From: Mucilaginibacter inviolabilis
GTDB taxonomy: Bacteria > Bacteroidota > Bacteroidia > Sphingobacteriales > Sphingobacteriaceae
Length of the DNA: 64,000 nucleotides
Assembly (NCBI RefSeq): GCF_011089895.1
Contig: NZ_JAANAT010000004.1
Coordinates: forward strand, 1 to 64,000
Direction of reading: 5' to 3'
The translations under genes and the position numbers were made by a program. This document shows, piece after piece, positions 1 through 7,499 of this stretch. Within the stretch, counting starts at the first letter, position 1. Each line of letters starts with the position of its first letter. The notes below the pieces were generated by a model. The model ran no database searches. It worked only from the letters and a program-made list of their open reading frames with translations, and was not told the origin of the DNA.

Positions 1-1
1 G

Positions 2-1450
2 GCAGGAAACCTGAACAACCACTATTCGTATTACTACGACCAGCTGAACCGGCTGACCTCCGCAGGGGCAACAACAGGGAACAATGAAACCGGGATAACC
101 TATGATATGATGGGTAATATCACGGCATTGAAGCGGGACAAAGCCAATACCCCGGTAGACCAGTTGAGCTATACCTATACTACGGGTACCAATACCCTGC
201 AAAGCGTAACAGATGCAACAGCAAACGATTATGGGCAAATGCATGGAACAACGAGTTATACCTATGACGGTAACGGCAACCTGCTCACCGACAACAGCAA
301 AGGGATCACCGGTATCAGCTATAACCTGCTGAACCTGCCACAGGCGATCACGGGCAAGAGTACCACCTATACGTATGACGCTACAGGACAAAAACTAAGC
401 AGGCTGATCAATACGGCCAAGACGGATTATATATCAGGGATCCAGTATGACGGTACATCGGCGTCATCTACGATCACCTTTATCCAGACAGAAGAAGGAA
501 GAGCTTTACCAAAAGATGCCACAAGCTACAATTATGAATACAGCCTGACAGACCATTTGGGTAACAGCAGGGTGAACTTTGACACGGGCACGGGTACCAC
601 CCGTCAGGTACAGGTAGATGATTACTATGCGTTTGGTATGGAGATCAGCACAAGTGTAGCCAGCCCGAAAAATGAGTACCTTTACAATAAGAAGGAATTA
701 CAGGAGAACCTGGGCTTATATGATTATGGTGCAAGGTTCTATGATCCAGTGATTGCAAGATGGACATCTATTGATCCGCTGGCGGAGAAAGGGAGAAGGT
801 GGAGCCCTTATGTTTACGGGGAGGACGATCCAATAGGGAAAATAGATCCTGATGGGATGGAGGTAGAGTTTGCAAAAGGTACTTCAAGGCAAGATAAAAA
901 GGAGTATATGAAACGTCAAAGAGAATTAAATCGTAATTCAGAAACTGCCAAAAAACAATGGAAAGAGTTAAAGAAATCGGACAATGTTTTTACAATCCAT
1001 CTTAATCAGAAAGATGGGGATCGAGAAGGTAGTCACGTTAATATGAAGGGAGACAAGGTTGATCCTAAAAAGGGTAATGGCGCAGACATTTTTATAAATC
1101 TGAACGAAAAATCACCAGATGGAGCCCCTCAATCTATAATTATTGGGCATGAACAAAAACATGCTATAGACATGAATAATGGAGTTAATTTTAAGGTAGA
1201 ACCTGAATTTGGTTTGAAAGATAAGCCTATTGATATCCAAAACGCTATTTTCAAGGCAAATTTTGATACAAGAGCTGCCCAGGAAAAATCGGCAGGCCGA
1301 ACCGAGAATTTAATTAGATCTGAATTTGATCCGACTCACAAAATTATTCCATTAAGGAAGACTTACGACTTAACCAAGCAGTCTATTAATAGCACCGGTT
1401 ATTCCGAAACAACTGTACCAATAAACCTCATTGACGATGAAAAGAAGTAA
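2..1450 (+). CDS. RHS-repeat polymorphic toxin, 3' part, with HExxH metallopeptidase tip (5' end outside window)
   Basis: The open frame runs in from the left edge (first full codon at base 2), so the N-terminus is missing. The visible part has YD-type repeats (SYTYDGNGNLL, TYTYDATGQKLS) and then the RHS-associated core (YDYGARFYDPVIARWTSIDP, about 719-790) ending at KIDPDGME near 860. In RHS proteins this point separates the conserved cage from a variable toxic tip. The tip, about 195 residues, carries HEQKH (1148-1162) in the context IIGHEQKHAIDMNNG, followed by RAAQEKSAGRTEN and IRSE. HExxH plus a downstream glutamate block resembles M91/NleD-like effector peptidases, so I infer a zinc-protease toxin. 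Base composition turns AT-rich exactly at the tip. Family fold is certain; the target is unknown. Confidence 0.88.
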   Translation, partial: AGNLNNHYSYYYDQLNRLTSAGATTGNNETGITYDMMGNITALKRDKANTPVDQLSYTYTTGTNTLQSVTDATANDYGQMHGTTSYTYDGNGNLLTDNSKGITGISYNLLNLPQAITGKSTTYTYDATGQKLSRLINTAKTDYISGIQYDGTSASSTITFIQTEEGRALPKDATSYNYEYSLTDHLGNSRVNFDTGTGTTRQVQVDDYYAFGMEISTSVASPKNEYLYNKKELQENLGLYDYGARFYDPVIARWTSIDPLAEKGRRWSPYVYGEDDPIGKIDPDGMEVEFAKGTSRQDKKEYMKRQRELNRNSETAKKQWKELKKSDNVFTIHLNQKDGDREGSHVNMKGDKVDPKKGNGADIFINLNEKSPDGAPQSIIIGHEQKHAIDMNNGVNFKVEPEFGLKDKPIDIQNAIFKANFDTRAAQEKSAGRTENLIRSEFDPTHKIIPLRKTYDLTKQSINSTGYSETTVPINLIDDEKK

Positions 1451-2018
1451 ATTACAAATTTATCAAGGGGTAATTTTGTTTATCGCATTTTGGGGATCGC
1501 CTTGTCTTTTGTTAGCCCAAGTAAATAATGAAGGAAGCGATAAAAAATGCTTTCTTGAAATTGTTCAAAAACCTCCCGTTGTTGTAAATAAACGAATAAA
1601 TACTTTACTTGATTCTGGCTTTAATTTTGATATCATAAGAATACAAGAATCCGGGGATTATTCAGCAAATATAATCTTAAATAGAATATATAAAGTTAGT
1701 AATAAATGGGTTTACAAGAATGACGATAAGAATGCAATAATCATTCGGAATCCTGATTTATTGCGTCTACTAAAAGACTATACTGACGCTCCAATTGAAG
1801 AAAAACATATAATTAATGCTTGTTTGGATGATGTACATTCAACTATTTATACGCGTTATTATTATTATTATTTAGTTGCTGGAAAGATACAAAGGAGTTT
1901 GGTAAGTAATATTCCTGCTTTCAGGATAGATAATTTAAGTCAAAATGCACTTCTAACGATTTTTAAGAAACTTGACGAAGTTATATTGAGAACGCAAGCC
2001 GGTGAAAAGCTTAATTAA
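1437..2018 (+). CDS. Exported hypothetical protein, candidate immunity protein for the RHS toxin
   Basis: A 193-residue protein starting at ATG 1437, overlapping the RHS stop by 14 bases; an in-frame TTG at 1431 is the other possible start. The first ~28 residues are a basic stretch, a hydrophobic run (GVILFIAFWGSPCLLLAQ) and an AQ cleavage site, so it is probably secreted to the periplasm. I recognise no domain. Its place directly behind the toxin tip, the overlap, and the same AT-rich composition are what is expected of a cognate immunity gene; this is inference from position. A periplasmic immunity protein would suit a toxin that acts in or crosses the periplasm. Confidence 0.7.
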   Translation: MKRSKLQIYQGVILFIAFWGSPCLLLAQVNNEGSDKKCFLEIVQKPPVVVNKRINTLLDSGFNFDIIRIQESGDYSANIILNRIYKVSNKWVYKNDDKNAIIIRNPDLLRLLKDYTDAPIEEKHIINACLDDVHSTIYTRYYYYYLVAGKIQRSLVSNIPAFRIDNLSQNALLTIFKKLDEVILRTQAGEKLN

Positions 2019-2031
2019 CTTCCCCCCGCTC

Positions 2032-2052
2032 CCGCAAGCATGCCGCTTGTGG
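2032..2052. repeat. REP-like hairpin, copy 1
   Basis: CCGCAAGC and GCTTGTGG form an 8-bp stem around ATGCC, with one G-T pair. It resembles the short hairpins that RAYT transposases recognise, and a RAYT remnant lies 150 bases downstream. Confidence 0.55.
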
Positions 2053-2077
2053 CAAACAGGCAGGTAAATATAATACC

Positions 2078-2110
2078 AAGCCCAACCATAACGGTTGGGC
2101 TTTACTTTTT
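2078..2110 (+). terminator. Rho-independent terminator after the RHS/immunity pair
   Basis: AAGCCCAACC (2078-2087) pairs perfectly with GGTTGGGCTT (2093-2102) around a five-base loop and is followed by TACTTTTT. It closes the toxin-immunity transcription unit. Confidence 0.85.
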
Positions 2111-2138
2111 ACTGCTAAAGTTGATTTTCCTGGCTGTT

Positions 2139-2155
2139 GCAAGCGGCACGTTTGC
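2139..2155. repeat. REP-like hairpin, copy 2
   Basis: GCAAGC (2139-2144) and GTTTGC (2150-2155) form a six-pair stem with one wobble around GGCAC. It sits just before the RAYT pseudogene and has the same core as the copy at 2484-2498. Confidence 0.5.
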
Positions 2156-2203
2156 CCTAAACAAGCCTGATTAAATTACAGAAAAAGCAGGTGTTTTTAA
2201 CAA

Positions 2204-2461
2204 ATGAGTCGTAATTATAAATTTAAAAATGCTGAGGGGTTATATTTTGTAGGTTACGTTACCGTATTTTGGGTTGAATTTTGGCTGCAGCATAATCAAC
2301 CAGTTGGGCTATAGAGTGCAGAAGTGATACAACAAAAGATAGATTATATTCATAATAACCCTGTTGTATCAGAAACAGTGGAACATGACTACGAATATCT
2401 TCATAGCAGTGCACGGGATTATGCAGGTTTAAGTGGAATGGTGAGCGTAATAATTACATAG
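2204..2461 (+). pseudogene. RAYT (REP-associated tyrosine transposase, Y1_Tnp) remnant
   Basis: In one frame from ATG 2204 the sequence reads MSRNYKFKNAEGLYFVGYVT, the usual RAYT N-terminus. It then jumps to the C-terminal part FWLQHNQPVGL-stop-SAEVI followed by QQKIDYIHNNPVVSETVE and YEYLHSSARDYAGLSGM. Intact family members are about 180 residues; the remnant has 85 codons, so the middle, including the HUH and catalytic tyrosine region, is deleted. An amber codon at 2312 replaces the tryptophan usual in this motif (LWS). The protein is certainly dead. The two ends are still well conserved, so the decay is fairly recent. REP-like hairpins flank it. Confidence 0.85.
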
Positions 2462-2483
2462 CTAAAGCCTTGCACATTTACCA

Positions 2484-2498
2484 CAAGCGGGACGTTTG
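2484..2498. repeat. REP-like hairpin, copy 3
   Basis: CAAGC and GTTTG pair around GGGAC; the sequence continues CAGTAGCGG, giving the GTAG tetranucleotide often found beside RAYT-recognised REPs. It lies just downstream of the RAYT pseudogene. Confidence 0.5.
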
Positions 2499-2664
2499 CA
2501 GTAGCGGAGAAAAGAAGGTAGATACTTATAAATTCGGCATGAAAAAAATAGACTACTAAGAAATTTTACTACAAGTTCGGGTAGACCCGGAGGGTCAAAT
2601 GACGGAAAAGATTTCGTTATTAAGAGCTATGGACATGCAACTGTACCAATTGAAAAATAACGAT

Positions 2665-3177
2665 ATGAGAAAAGTGTTAAAACTATTATCTATTGTATTA
2701 ATTTTAGGAATCTTATATTTAATATATGATGACCTCGCTTTCGATGCATTACAGAGAGCTGATTTTGCGAAAATATTCGTTGGATACAATGGTAAAACAA
2801 AGCTTGTCTGTAAAAAAAACTTCATTGGCATCACTACAAGTGGAGATTTTTTTGAGCTTTATGTGTATTCTCTTGGTGACGTCAAAATTAATAATAACTA
2901 CCCTCAGTTTCGCAATTTGGAGAATGGTACTGTCACCAAGGAAACGACTATTGGCAAATGGCGGAACTGTCCTATCAATAAAGGTGTTATAAAACTATAT
3001 AGATTTACCATAGGCGCTAATAATCTTAACACTTCTGATTGTGCCATTTTATTTAAAAACGAGATACTAAATCCCCGAAATTTCTACAGTTATATATCAA
3101 TTAACGACACAGAACAATATTTTTTTCTTTATTCTTCGGCGACAAACAAGCTTTACTATATACGCCGAAAAGGGTAG
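2665..3177 (+). CDS. Membrane-anchored hypothetical protein
   Basis: A 170-residue protein if it starts at ATG 2665. This start puts a basic MRKVLK directly before a hydrophobic segment (LLSIVLILGILYLIYDD), a single N-terminal membrane anchor or uncleaved signal; in-frame ATGs at 2599, 2629 and 2635 would give a longer, less typical N-terminus. The rest is a soluble domain rich in N, Y, F and K that I do not recognise. Composition is AT-rich like the RHS tip and unlike the housekeeping genes. The frame stays open upstream and reads VDPEGQM at 2581, faintly like the DPDGM that ends RHS cores; it may be an orphan tip or immunity gene. Confidence 0.55.
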   Translation: MRKVLKLLSIVLILGILYLIYDDLAFDALQRADFAKIFVGYNGKTKLVCKKNFIGITTSGDFFELYVYSLGDVKINNNYPQFRNLENGTVTKETTIGKWRNCPINKGVIKLYRFTIGANNLNTSDCAILFKNEILNPRNFYSYISINDTEQYFFLYSSATNKLYYIRRKG

Positions 3178-3656
3178 TGTATCAGGTTGGTTGTGTATCA
3201 CCCTCGCGCTGATTTGTGATCAGTGCGTAATATGGATATAGCACTTACAATGCGAAAATAAAGCTCAACAAAGCGTTGGACTTTATTTTTTATAAGTTAA
3301 CGTGGTCTTAGCATGTTGAATGAAGCCATTTATGGCATACATGATATGCTCTATCATTATTAGGAAGCTGTTGGATGGATATCTCCTTATTTGAGAGAGG
3401 GAATCTATAGGTTGATCAACCCTATCCACTAAACGCTTAAGAGCATAATTATTCATTTATTAAACATATAAACATGGAGGAACAAAGCCTGAACTCACTA
3501 AGCTGCTATCCAACTAAAGACCAAACTGTGCCAAATACTCATCAAAGTCGTCAAATACGAAATAGAAAATAGGAATTGAGGAAACAGAAACCAAACAAGG
3601 AGTTATTAATAAATTAGCAAAAACTGTACTTTGAAGCTGTAAAGGTACTTTTATAC
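3178..3656. other. Gene-free stretch with small palindromes
   Basis: I find no credible gene here. A stem CGCGCTGAT/ATCAGTGCG (3205-3227), a terminator-like hairpin (3257-3290) and a perfect 12-base palindrome GGTTGATCAACC (3410-3421) are present. The short frames are not supported by any recognisable motif. Confidence 0.6.
3257..3290 (+). terminator. Terminator-like hairpin downstream of the orphan membrane protein
   Basis: AAATAAAG and CTTTATTT enclose an inner CTCAAC/GTTGGA pairing, and T residues follow. It is placed to end transcription of the gene finishing at 3177. Confidence 0.55.
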
Positions 3657-3689
3657 AAAAAAAGTCTCTTAGTATAACTAAGAGACTTT
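3657..3689 (-). terminator. Terminator of tRNA-Phe
   Basis: AAAGTCTCTTAG (3661-3672) and CTAAGAGACTTT (3678-3689) form a perfect 12-bp stem. On the minus strand it is followed by a T-run, directly downstream of the tRNA. Confidence 0.85.
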
Positions 3690-3695
3690 GAGGTG

Positions 3696-3768
3696 TGGTA
3701 TCAGCTGGGATCGAACCAGCGACACAAGGATTTTCAGTCCTTTGCTCTACCGACTGAGCTATGATACC
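3696..3768 (-). tRNA. tRNA-Phe (anticodon GAA)
   Basis: Read on the minus strand the 73 bases fold as a full cloverleaf. The acceptor stem is GGTATCA/TGATACC, the D arm is GCTCAGTCGGTAGAGC, the anticodon stem is AGGA/TCCT around CTGAAAA (anticodon GAA), and the T-loop is GTTCGATC. The discriminator base is A and CCA is not encoded. Its own terminator lies just downstream. Confidence 0.96.
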
Positions 3769-3782
3769 TCCGTTTGGGGAGT

Positions 3783-3791
3783 GCAAATGTA
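3783..3791 (-). promoter_or_regulatory. -7 promoter element of tRNA-Phe
   Basis: On the minus strand the sequence is TACATTTGC, a match to the Bacteroidota TAnnTTTG element, ending 14 bases before the tRNA. I see no clear TTTG -33 partner. Confidence 0.55.
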
Positions 3792-3955
3792 GCTTTTTTT
3801 TTATGTTTGAAAAGTTTTTTTTGAAAAAAGTTTAAAAATATTCTCTGGAGAATAGGTATTCGTTTTTGAAATTAAACAATTAAGCAGTTAATCAGTTACT
3901 TAGCTTTAAAGATATTTTTCAATCTTAAAACATTTTTCTCTTTCAACAATTCAAT

Positions 3956-3963
3956 TAACTTTG
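3956..3963 (+). promoter_or_regulatory. -7 promoter element before the Fe-S operon
   Basis: TAACTTTG matches TAnnTTTG and lies 22 bases before the ATG at 3986. No clean TTTG -33 box is visible at the right distance. Confidence 0.5.
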
Positions 3964-3985
3964 AATAAAATACTATGCACGCATA

Positions 3986-5287
3986 ATGATTGCACAAGTT
4001 ATATTTATTATCATTTTAGGGGTTGCCGTTTACCTGTTTGCCAAAAACGTGGCTAAAATAAAGCGTAATATTTTGCTGGGGAAAGATACTGACCGATCTG
4101 ACCGGCCAGCCGAGCGCTGGAAAGTAATGGCAAAGGTAGCTTTGGGACAAACTAAGATGGTAAAACGTCCGGTTGCTGCCGTTATGCATTTTTTTATCTA
4201 CATCGGTTTTGTGATCATTAACCTGGAAGTGTTGGAAATCATGATCGATGGGGTATCCGGTTCACATCGTATATTTTCTCATCCGTTAGGAAGTTTGTAT
4301 GGCTTTTTGATAGGAAGCTTTGAAGTATTAGCGGTGTTGGTACTTACGGCCTGCGTTGTTTTTCTTTGTAGGCGTAACATTGTCCATTTAAAACGGTTTA
4401 CAGGCACCGAGATGACCAAATGGCCGCGGTCTGACGCCAATTATATCCTCATTACAGAAATCTTGTTAATGAGCGCTTTTTTAACTATGAATGCTGCCGA
4501 TTATAAACTGCAGTTATTGCATTTTAGTCATTATGTTAAAGCGGGTAGCTTTCCGGTAAGTTCGTTAATAGCCCCGTTATTGCCCAATAATGCCAGCGCT
4601 TTGGAAATGGTTGAACGGTCTTGCTGGTGGTTCCACATTATAGGAATATTGGCTTTTTTAAATTATTTGCCATATTCCAAGCATTTCCATATTCTGCTGG
4701 CTTTTCCCAATACTTATTACTCCAACCTGAATAACAAAGGCAAGTTTACCAATATGGCGTCGGTTACTAATGAAGTAAAGGCCATGCTTGATCCCTCTTT
4801 TGTTCCGGAGAACACAGGTGAACCCGGACGTTTCGGCGCCAAAGATGTTACCGACCTGAGTTGGAAAAATCTGATGGAGGCCTATACTTGTACCGAGTGT
4901 GGCAGATGTACTTCCGTGTGCCCGGCTAATATCACTGGGAAGCTGTTATCACCCCGGAAAATTATGATGGATACCCGCGACAGGCTTACCGAAGTGGGTA
5001 ATAATTTGGATAAGCATGGCAAAGACCATAATGATGGTAAAACACTATTGGATAACTATATCACCCGAGAAGAACTTTGGGCTTGTACTACCTGTAATGC
5101 CTGCGCTGAGGCCTGCCCGGTAAATATTAATCCGTTGGAGATCATTACAGAAATGCGTCGTTATATCGTAATGGAAGAGTCGCAGGCGCCGGCCAGCCTC
5201 AACAATATGTTTGGCAATGTAGAGAATAACGGAGCTCCATGGAAATACAGCCAGGCCGATAGATTTAATTGGGCGAATAATGAGTAA
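3986..5287 (+). CDS. Membrane (Fe-S)-binding protein, HdrC/NarI-like fusion
   Basis: A 433-residue protein with about five hydrophobic helices in the first 250 residues, followed by a soluble domain with two [4Fe-4S] motifs: CTECGRCTSVCP (about residue 302) and CTTCNACAEACPVNINP (about residue 367). The layout is a cytochrome-b-like membrane part plus a ferredoxin domain, as in heterodisulfide-reductase-related electron carriers. It should pass electrons between a quinone or other membrane carrier and a soluble partner. The partner is probably the CCG-domain protein at 5774. Electron donor and acceptor cannot be read from the sequence. Confidence 0.88.
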   Translation: MIAQVIFIIILGVAVYLFAKNVAKIKRNILLGKDTDRSDRPAERWKVMAKVALGQTKMVKRPVAAVMHFFIYIGFVIINLEVLEIMIDGVSGSHRIFSHPLGSLYGFLIGSFEVLAVLVLTACVVFLCRRNIVHLKRFTGTEMTKWPRSDANYILITEILLMSAFLTMNAADYKLQLLHFSHYVKAGSFPVSSLIAPLLPNNASALEMVERSCWWFHIIGILAFLNYLPYSKHFHILLAFPNTYYSNLNNKGKFTNMASVTNEVKAMLDPSFVPENTGEPGRFGAKDVTDLSWKNLMEAYTCTECGRCTSVCPANITGKLLSPRKIMMDTRDRLTEVGNNLDKHGKDHNDGKTLLDNYITREELWACTTCNACAEACPVNINPLEIITEMRRYIVMEESQAPASLNNMFGNVENNGAPWKYSQADRFNWANNE

Positions 5288-5301
5288 GTTGATGGCTTAT
5301 A

Positions 5302-5754
5302 ATGACTAGCGATATGTTACAGGATACAGCAACTACCGAATTAAAATATAAACTATTTATAGAAAAAACGGCCGCGTCAAAACTGGTGTGGGCGTTAAAA
5401 AGCAAAAATGGCTGGGCTAACTCTCATTCTAATGACAGTGAAGATGTGGATGTGATCCCATTTTGGTCAGACAGAGCCTATGCCAAGGCCTGTGCCAGGG
5501 ATGATTGGAAGGGTTACTTGCCTGTTGAAATCCCATTGGCCGAGTTTTTGGAAAACTGGTGTATGGAGATGGCTGATAATGAAGTATTAGCCGGGATTAA
5601 TTGGGATGCCAATATGTTTGGAAAGGAAAATACTGCTTTAGCTTTAGCCGTTGATATCTTAGAACAATTGAATTCTATTAACTCAGCAATTAGCTTTAAA
5701 AATTATAGCAGTATAAACGAATTTATAACCGAGATCAGTGAGTCGCTTGATTAA
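5302..5754 (+). CDS. DUF2750 family protein
   Basis: A 150-residue soluble protein. KLFIEKTAASKLVWALKSKN, then VIPFWSDRAYAKACARDDW, then IPLAEFLENW are the conserved blocks of DUF2750, a family with no known function that often looks immunity- or regulation-like. It starts 14 bases after the membrane Fe-S gene and ends 19 bases before the CCG Fe-S gene, so all three are probably cotranscribed. An in-frame ATG at 5314 is an alternative start. Its insertion between two genes expected to act together is odd. Confidence 0.82.
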   Translation: MTSDMLQDTATTELKYKLFIEKTAASKLVWALKSKNGWANSHSNDSEDVDVIPFWSDRAYAKACARDDWKGYLPVEIPLAEFLENWCMEMADNEVLAGINWDANMFGKENTALALAVDILEQLNSINSAISFKNYSSINEFITEISESLD

Positions 5755-5773
5755 CTGAGGAAAATCATAAATA

Positions 5774-6562
5774 ATGGATCAAAAAATACCTACCATGGCC
5801 GATATGGCCGCGCAAGGACAAGAACCCGAGATATTGTTTTGGGTTGGCTGTGCCGGTAGTTTTGACGAAAGAGCACAAAAGATAACCCGTGATATTTGTA
5901 AAATATTGCAACATGTGGGAATTAACTACGCCGTTTTAGGGACCGAGGAAAGCTGTACCGGCGACCCGGCCAAACGGGCCGGTAATGAATTTTTATTTCA
6001 GATGCTGGCCATGACCAATATACAGGTGCTTGATGGTTATAATATTAAAAAAATAGTGACCGGTTGCCCACACTGTTTTAACACCATCAAAAATGAGTAT
6101 CCAGGTTTAGGTGGTAATTATGAAGTGATCCATCATTCGCAGCTTATCCAGCAGTTGATTGATGAAGGAAAGCTTCGTGCAGAAGGCGGAGAAAGCTTTA
6201 AGGGTAAACGTATCAGCTTTCATGATCCATGCTATTTGGGTCGGGGTAATAATGTTTATGAAGCACCGCGAGCAGCCCTTGAAATTTTAGATACGGAACT
6301 GGTGGAGCTGAAACGCTGCAAGTCAAACGGCTTATGCTGTGGTGCGGGTGGCGGCCAAATGTTTAAAGAGCCGGAACCCGGCAAAAAAGAGATCAACATG
6401 GAACGTATGGTTGACATCCTGGAAGCAAAATCGCAGGTTGTTGCCGCTGCCTGTCCGTTTTGCATGACTATGCTTACCGATGGTGTAAAACATCAGGATA
6501 AGGAACAGGAGATACAGGTGTTGGACATTGCCGAGATTACTGTTCGGGCAAATGGTTTATAG
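5774..6562 (+). CDS. (Fe-S)-binding protein with two cysteine-rich CCG domains (HdrB/LutA-like)
   Basis: A 262-residue soluble protein with the paired cysteine-rich domains of heterodisulfide reductase subunit B and LutA/GlpC-like proteins. Visible motifs are ESCTGDPAKRAGNEF, TGCPHCFNTIKNEYP, HDPCYLGRGNNVYE, LCCGAGGGQMF and AACPFCMTML. The CCG motifs bind an unusual Fe-S centre. Together with the membrane ferredoxin protein at 3986 it should form a membrane-bound electron-transfer module. The natural substrate is not apparent; no lactate, glycolate or glycerol-phosphate genes lie nearby. Confidence 0.9.
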   Translation: MDQKIPTMADMAAQGQEPEILFWVGCAGSFDERAQKITRDICKILQHVGINYAVLGTEESCTGDPAKRAGNEFLFQMLAMTNIQVLDGYNIKKIVTGCPHCFNTIKNEYPGLGGNYEVIHHSQLIQQLIDEGKLRAEGGESFKGKRISFHDPCYLGRGNNVYEAPRAALEILDTELVELKRCKSNGLCCGAGGGQMFKEPEPGKKEINMERMVDILEAKSQVVAAACPFCMTMLTDGVKHQDKEQEIQVLDIAEITVRANGL

Positions 6563-6572
6563 CATATCTCGC

Positions 6573-6971
6573 ATGAAAACATATTGTTTCTGTTTTTTGC
6601 TTTTTATGGCATCTGCCAATATTAACGCAAAAGATAAAGTAGCTTGTACTAGCTATCAGCAAGACAAAGGTATCGAGGATATACTTATAGATAAATTATT
6701 CAGGTTAGTTGAAGTTAAACAGCTGAACATCGAATTAAAAAAATATAAAGCCTCAGCTTCTGTCATGATAACCGCAAAACCTACTTCTGATAGCCCGTAT
6801 TATGAAGTGACTGTTGGGTATGATGGCCCGTCAAGATTTGAGAGCCGGTATTTTTTCAGAATAAAAAAGGATAAAATTAAGCAGGAAAATATCGAACCTT
6901 ATATAGAGGTTATGGACATTGCCGAGGCTGATTATGTACCTTTGCTTCAATACAGGAAAAAAAGTAAATAG
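6573..6971 (+). CDS. Secreted small hypothetical protein
   Basis: I chose ATG 6573 because it yields a clean signal peptide (MKTYCFCFLLFMASANINA); an upstream in-frame ATG at 6528 would overlap the Fe-S gene by 35 bases and bury the signal. The mature part, about 110 residues, is lysine-rich with alternating polar and hydrophobic residues and no known motif. It begins 10 bases after the preceding stop, so it may be the last gene of the Fe-S operon. Its stop codon abuts that of the convergent gene at 6972. Confidence 0.65.
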   Translation: MKTYCFCFLLFMASANINAKDKVACTSYQQDKGIEDILIDKLFRLVEVKQLNIELKKYKASASVMITAKPTSDSPYYEVTVGYDGPSRFESRYFFRIKKDKIKQENIEPYIEVMDIAEADYVPLLQYRKKSK

Positions 6972-7454
6972 CTATAAAGCCTTTGCCTTAAAATAGTTTA
7001 ATGCGTTTTTTAAGCTATCCAAACGGATTGAGCTCATATTTTTGACAGGTAGTTCTAATACTGTCGACATAGAGTCGATATCTCCCTTGGGGTCTTCATA
7101 GGTTTGTACAATAATATCATCAGCATTGGTGCTTAATTCCAGGGTGCCGGCTTTATCATCGCCCTGGTATTGTACCTGGTTTAAACGGTGTAAATTAAAC
7201 GAAAAATATTCCTGCCTGCCATGTTGATAAGTTTTTCTGAGACGTAAAAAATAGTCGTTGGTAAGGGTCAGTTCCCACTTTTTTAATTTGATATCAGGCG
7301 GTGGATTGTATGACTCCGTGAGGCATTTATTGCTCCAGCTGAGCCATTCCTGATCGTCTGTTTGTGGCCTGAAGCTATAATTTACCCATCCGGCTAGTAA
7401 AATGAGGGTAAATACTAAAATCTTTTTTGTTTGCGGCTGAAGTGATTTTTTCAT
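6972..7454 (-). CDS. Membrane-anchored or secreted hypothetical protein
   Basis: 160 residues from ATG 7454 (MKKSLQPQTKK), followed by a hydrophobic segment (ILVFTLILLAGWVNYSF), so it is an N-terminally anchored or exported protein. The exported part has regular polar/aromatic alternation (YFLRLRKTYQHGRQEYFSF, LNQVQYQGDDKAGTLEL), probably beta-rich. I recognise no family. The upstream in-frame ATG at 7517 would place 21 extra residues before the signal, which is unlikely. It diverges from the gene at 7500 with a 45-base gap. Confidence 0.65.
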   Translation of the reverse strand: MKKSLQPQTKKILVFTLILLAGWVNYSFRPQTDDQEWLSWSNKCLTESYNPPPDIKLKKWELTLTNDYFLRLRKTYQHGRQEYFSFNLHRLNQVQYQGDDKAGTLELSTNADDIIVQTYEDPKGDIDSMSTVLELPVKNMSSIRLDSLKNALNYFKAKAL

Positions 7455-7488
7455 GACAACAAAATGTAACCCGAAGTTAATAAATTGA

Positions 7489-7496
7489 TATTTTTG
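7489..7496 (+). promoter_or_regulatory. -7 element immediately before an ATG (possible leaderless start)
   Basis: TATTTTTG fits TAnnTTTG and ends four bases before the ATG at 7500. In Bacteroidota the first transcribed base lies a few bases after this element, so the transcript may begin at or next to the start codon. Confidence 0.4.
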
Positions 7497-7499
7497 TAA

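Noticed and set aside
3514..3786. Minus-strand frame across tRNA-Phe with a plausible end (FDDFDEYLAQFGL)
   Set aside because: It reads straight through the tRNA and its terminator, so it cannot be a gene. The end is probably chance.
3690..3790. tRNA-Phe as an integration site for the neighbouring accessory DNA
   Set aside because: I could not find a second copy of the tRNA 3' end or an integrase in the window.
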